The position numbers and the translations under genes are program-made. This document shows, piece by piece, positions 62,582 through 64,000 of a stretch of 64,000 nucleotides of DNA. The notes below the pieces were generated by a model that did not search any database, was not told the origin of the DNA, and saw only the letters and a program-made list of their open reading frames with translations. The stretch comes from Fusarium oxysporum f. sp. lycopersici 4287 (lineage: Eukaryota > Ascomycota > Sordariomycetes > Hypocreales > Nectriaceae): contig NC_030986.1 of assembly GCF_000149955.1 (NCBI RefSeq), positions 5,373,624 through 5,437,623 of the forward strand, read 5' to 3'. Each line of letters opens with the position of its first letter. The stretch's first letter is position 1.

Positions 62582-64000
62582 TCAAACAACGACAGAGAAC
62601 GTTTTGACCACTCCCGGAGCACGTCCTCCAGACTCAGCCTCACGGGCTAGCACCTGGTCCATCTCATCTTTTAGTTCGCTGCTCTCATGATGACACACTG
62701 AGTGACAGGTATAGTCCCAGCACCTGTAGCTTTGCCATTCAAGGGAGCCTGTAAGTGGTAGTTCAAAGTACTCTCGGTTCTTGTCACGCAAAGGCTCATC
62801 CACCTCAAGCCACTTGATCTTGTTTGTCGGCGGCCAGAAGCCGTCAGGGAGAGGGACATTTTTCGACTTGTCACAACCAAGCCAAATCTTTCCTGACGCA
62901 ACCATGAGAGGCGCCTCCATGTAATCGAGACGGATTTGCCCGAGAGATCGTTGATGGCCATCGGCGTATGTAAGGAGCATGCCGACAATTCCCACATCCT
63001 TAGAGTATCTCCAATTTCGGCATACAGCAACCGTCCTGACATCCCGAAGCTCCGCAGTTGACGCAAAGAAACCTTTGCCTGGGTAGGCAGTGGACTTGGA
63101 AGGGTTCGGAAGTGAAATGTCGATGGTGTGCTGGTCCCAAGTCGTTGCTTGTTCAAAGCCCAGCCAGAACGTTGCTCTGTTGGACTTGCAACATAGCATT
63201 CGAGATGGATCGGTCGGCGACAACGTAGTGATCGGCTGATAGGTGAACTTGCTGGGCTCTCCAGTTTGAAGACCGAGAACAAAGTTCCGGCCTTTATTCG
63301 TACGCATCTAGAATAGTATTAGTGTGTTTATACCTAGCATCGAGGGTATCATCGTAACTTGCAACAAGGGATTTATAGATTGGATGCCATGTATTGCCGC
63401 GACCTTCAATTCGAAGCCAAAGCTCCGCGATTCGCTCGTCTCGATCAACGGGTACGTAGAACCAATCACCTTCATGTTCGTTGCTCACATCCACCAACTG
63501 TGAAGATGGCCCTCCCATGTTGTTCGAGATGATGTCACAGATAGATTGCTCATCTATGAGAACGGAATAACCACGGCATCCAGGTAGATTCCAGTCAACT
63601 GCACGGATCGGCTCATTGTTGCGTCCTGGTAGAGGAGGAGCGAGCTGGGAAATGTCCAAGCCATCAGGCAGAACAGCCCAGCGCCTCTGTCGGTAGTCGG
63701 CCATTTCATTCTTTCTCTCAGTTATGGCCAAGTCACGCAGCTTCAGACCCTAAAAGCGCAAAACCAGTAAGTAAGTGAAGATCACCGGTATTGTCGAGGA
63801 TGGAAAAGTAACTTACATCGGTTTTGTATTTGAAGCTGAACGGAAGAGCCTTTCGACGGTTAACAACCCATCTCAAGCCTTTATCTCGATTTAGTGAAGT
63901 AGTGTTGTCATCTTGAGTGATGACAACTTCACGGATACCCAAACAGTCTTCGGCGAAGTAGACACTGACACGGATGCCGGAGGTAGCCTCGAAGAGCTTC
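62582..64000 (-). CDS. CxxC/LPxEI family protein, copy 4, 5' end outside window
   Basis: Exons in the window are 63827-64000 (continuing to the right), 63363-63749 and 62582-63307. The middle exon is 387 bases, exactly as in copy 2. The first donor is GTAAGT after YKTD. The second intron uses a GCAAGT donor after SLV and ends TTCTAG, so it is a GC-AG intron at the conserved site. The exons begin GLKLRDL and MRTNKGRNFVLG. DGHQRSLGQIRLDY and the C-terminal MDQVLAREAESGG are conserved with copies 1 and 2. No lesion is visible. The CxxC and LPxEI parts should lie beyond 64000. Function is unknown. Confidence 0.75.

Overview
The window is nuclear DNA of a filamentous ascomycete, most likely a Fusarium (Sordariomycetes, Hypocreales). 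The evidence is short GT-AG introns of 45-70 bases with CTGAC/CTAAC branch sites, widely spaced monocistronic genes, a galactose oxidase of the Fusarium type, and fungal housekeeping orthologues. The genus call is an inference from protein resemblance, not a search result. One run of N (5060-5232) interrupts a gene.

Positions 1-20100 are mostly conserved core genes: the 3' end of IPI3 (ribosome assembly), ISD11 (Fe-S cluster assembly), a long acidic proline/alanine/glutamate-rich protein broken by the N gap, a fungal membrane protein, EMC1 (ER membrane protein insertion), a small secreted cysteine-rich protein, a secreted metallophosphoesterase/5'-nucleotidase-like enzyme, a small three-exon gene, and an SLC35F-type transporter with an intron in its 5' leader.

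Positions 20500-29000 hold six tandem minus-strand relatives of one BTB/POZ-like family. They share a start motif, a phase-1 intron and a C-terminal motif, and decay broadly along the array: two are intact (a, c), two have single frameshifts (b, d), one has two frameshifts plus a nonsense codon (e), and one is a 5' stub (f). Next come a galactose oxidase with a very long low-complexity linker, an unrecognised three-exon gene, and a large BTB protein gene. The proposed first intron of that last gene carries a sense-strand 41-codon piece of the SNF1 kinase activation segment. A zinc-free MDR oxidoreductase and a Cid1/CutA-like terminal nucleotidyltransferase follow.

Positions 47300-52380 look non-coding apart from promoter sequence and microsatellites. 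From 52381 to the right edge is an expansion of a second unrecognised family (N-terminal CxxC ribbon-like motif, LPxEI motif, conserved phase-0 introns). One copy is intact (56134-58467), one is intact but cut by the window edge (62582-64000), one is complete except for an in-frame TAG (52381-54348), one is a clear pseudogene (59688-61234), and there are two relics. An AhpC/TSA-like gene sits among them.

Three 129-131 base copies of a MITE-like element with inverted ends, and two further related foldback repeats, lie beside these genes. The right half therefore looks like a fast-evolving region of duplication and decay. No tRNA, rRNA, CRISPR array or complete transposon was recognised by eye.
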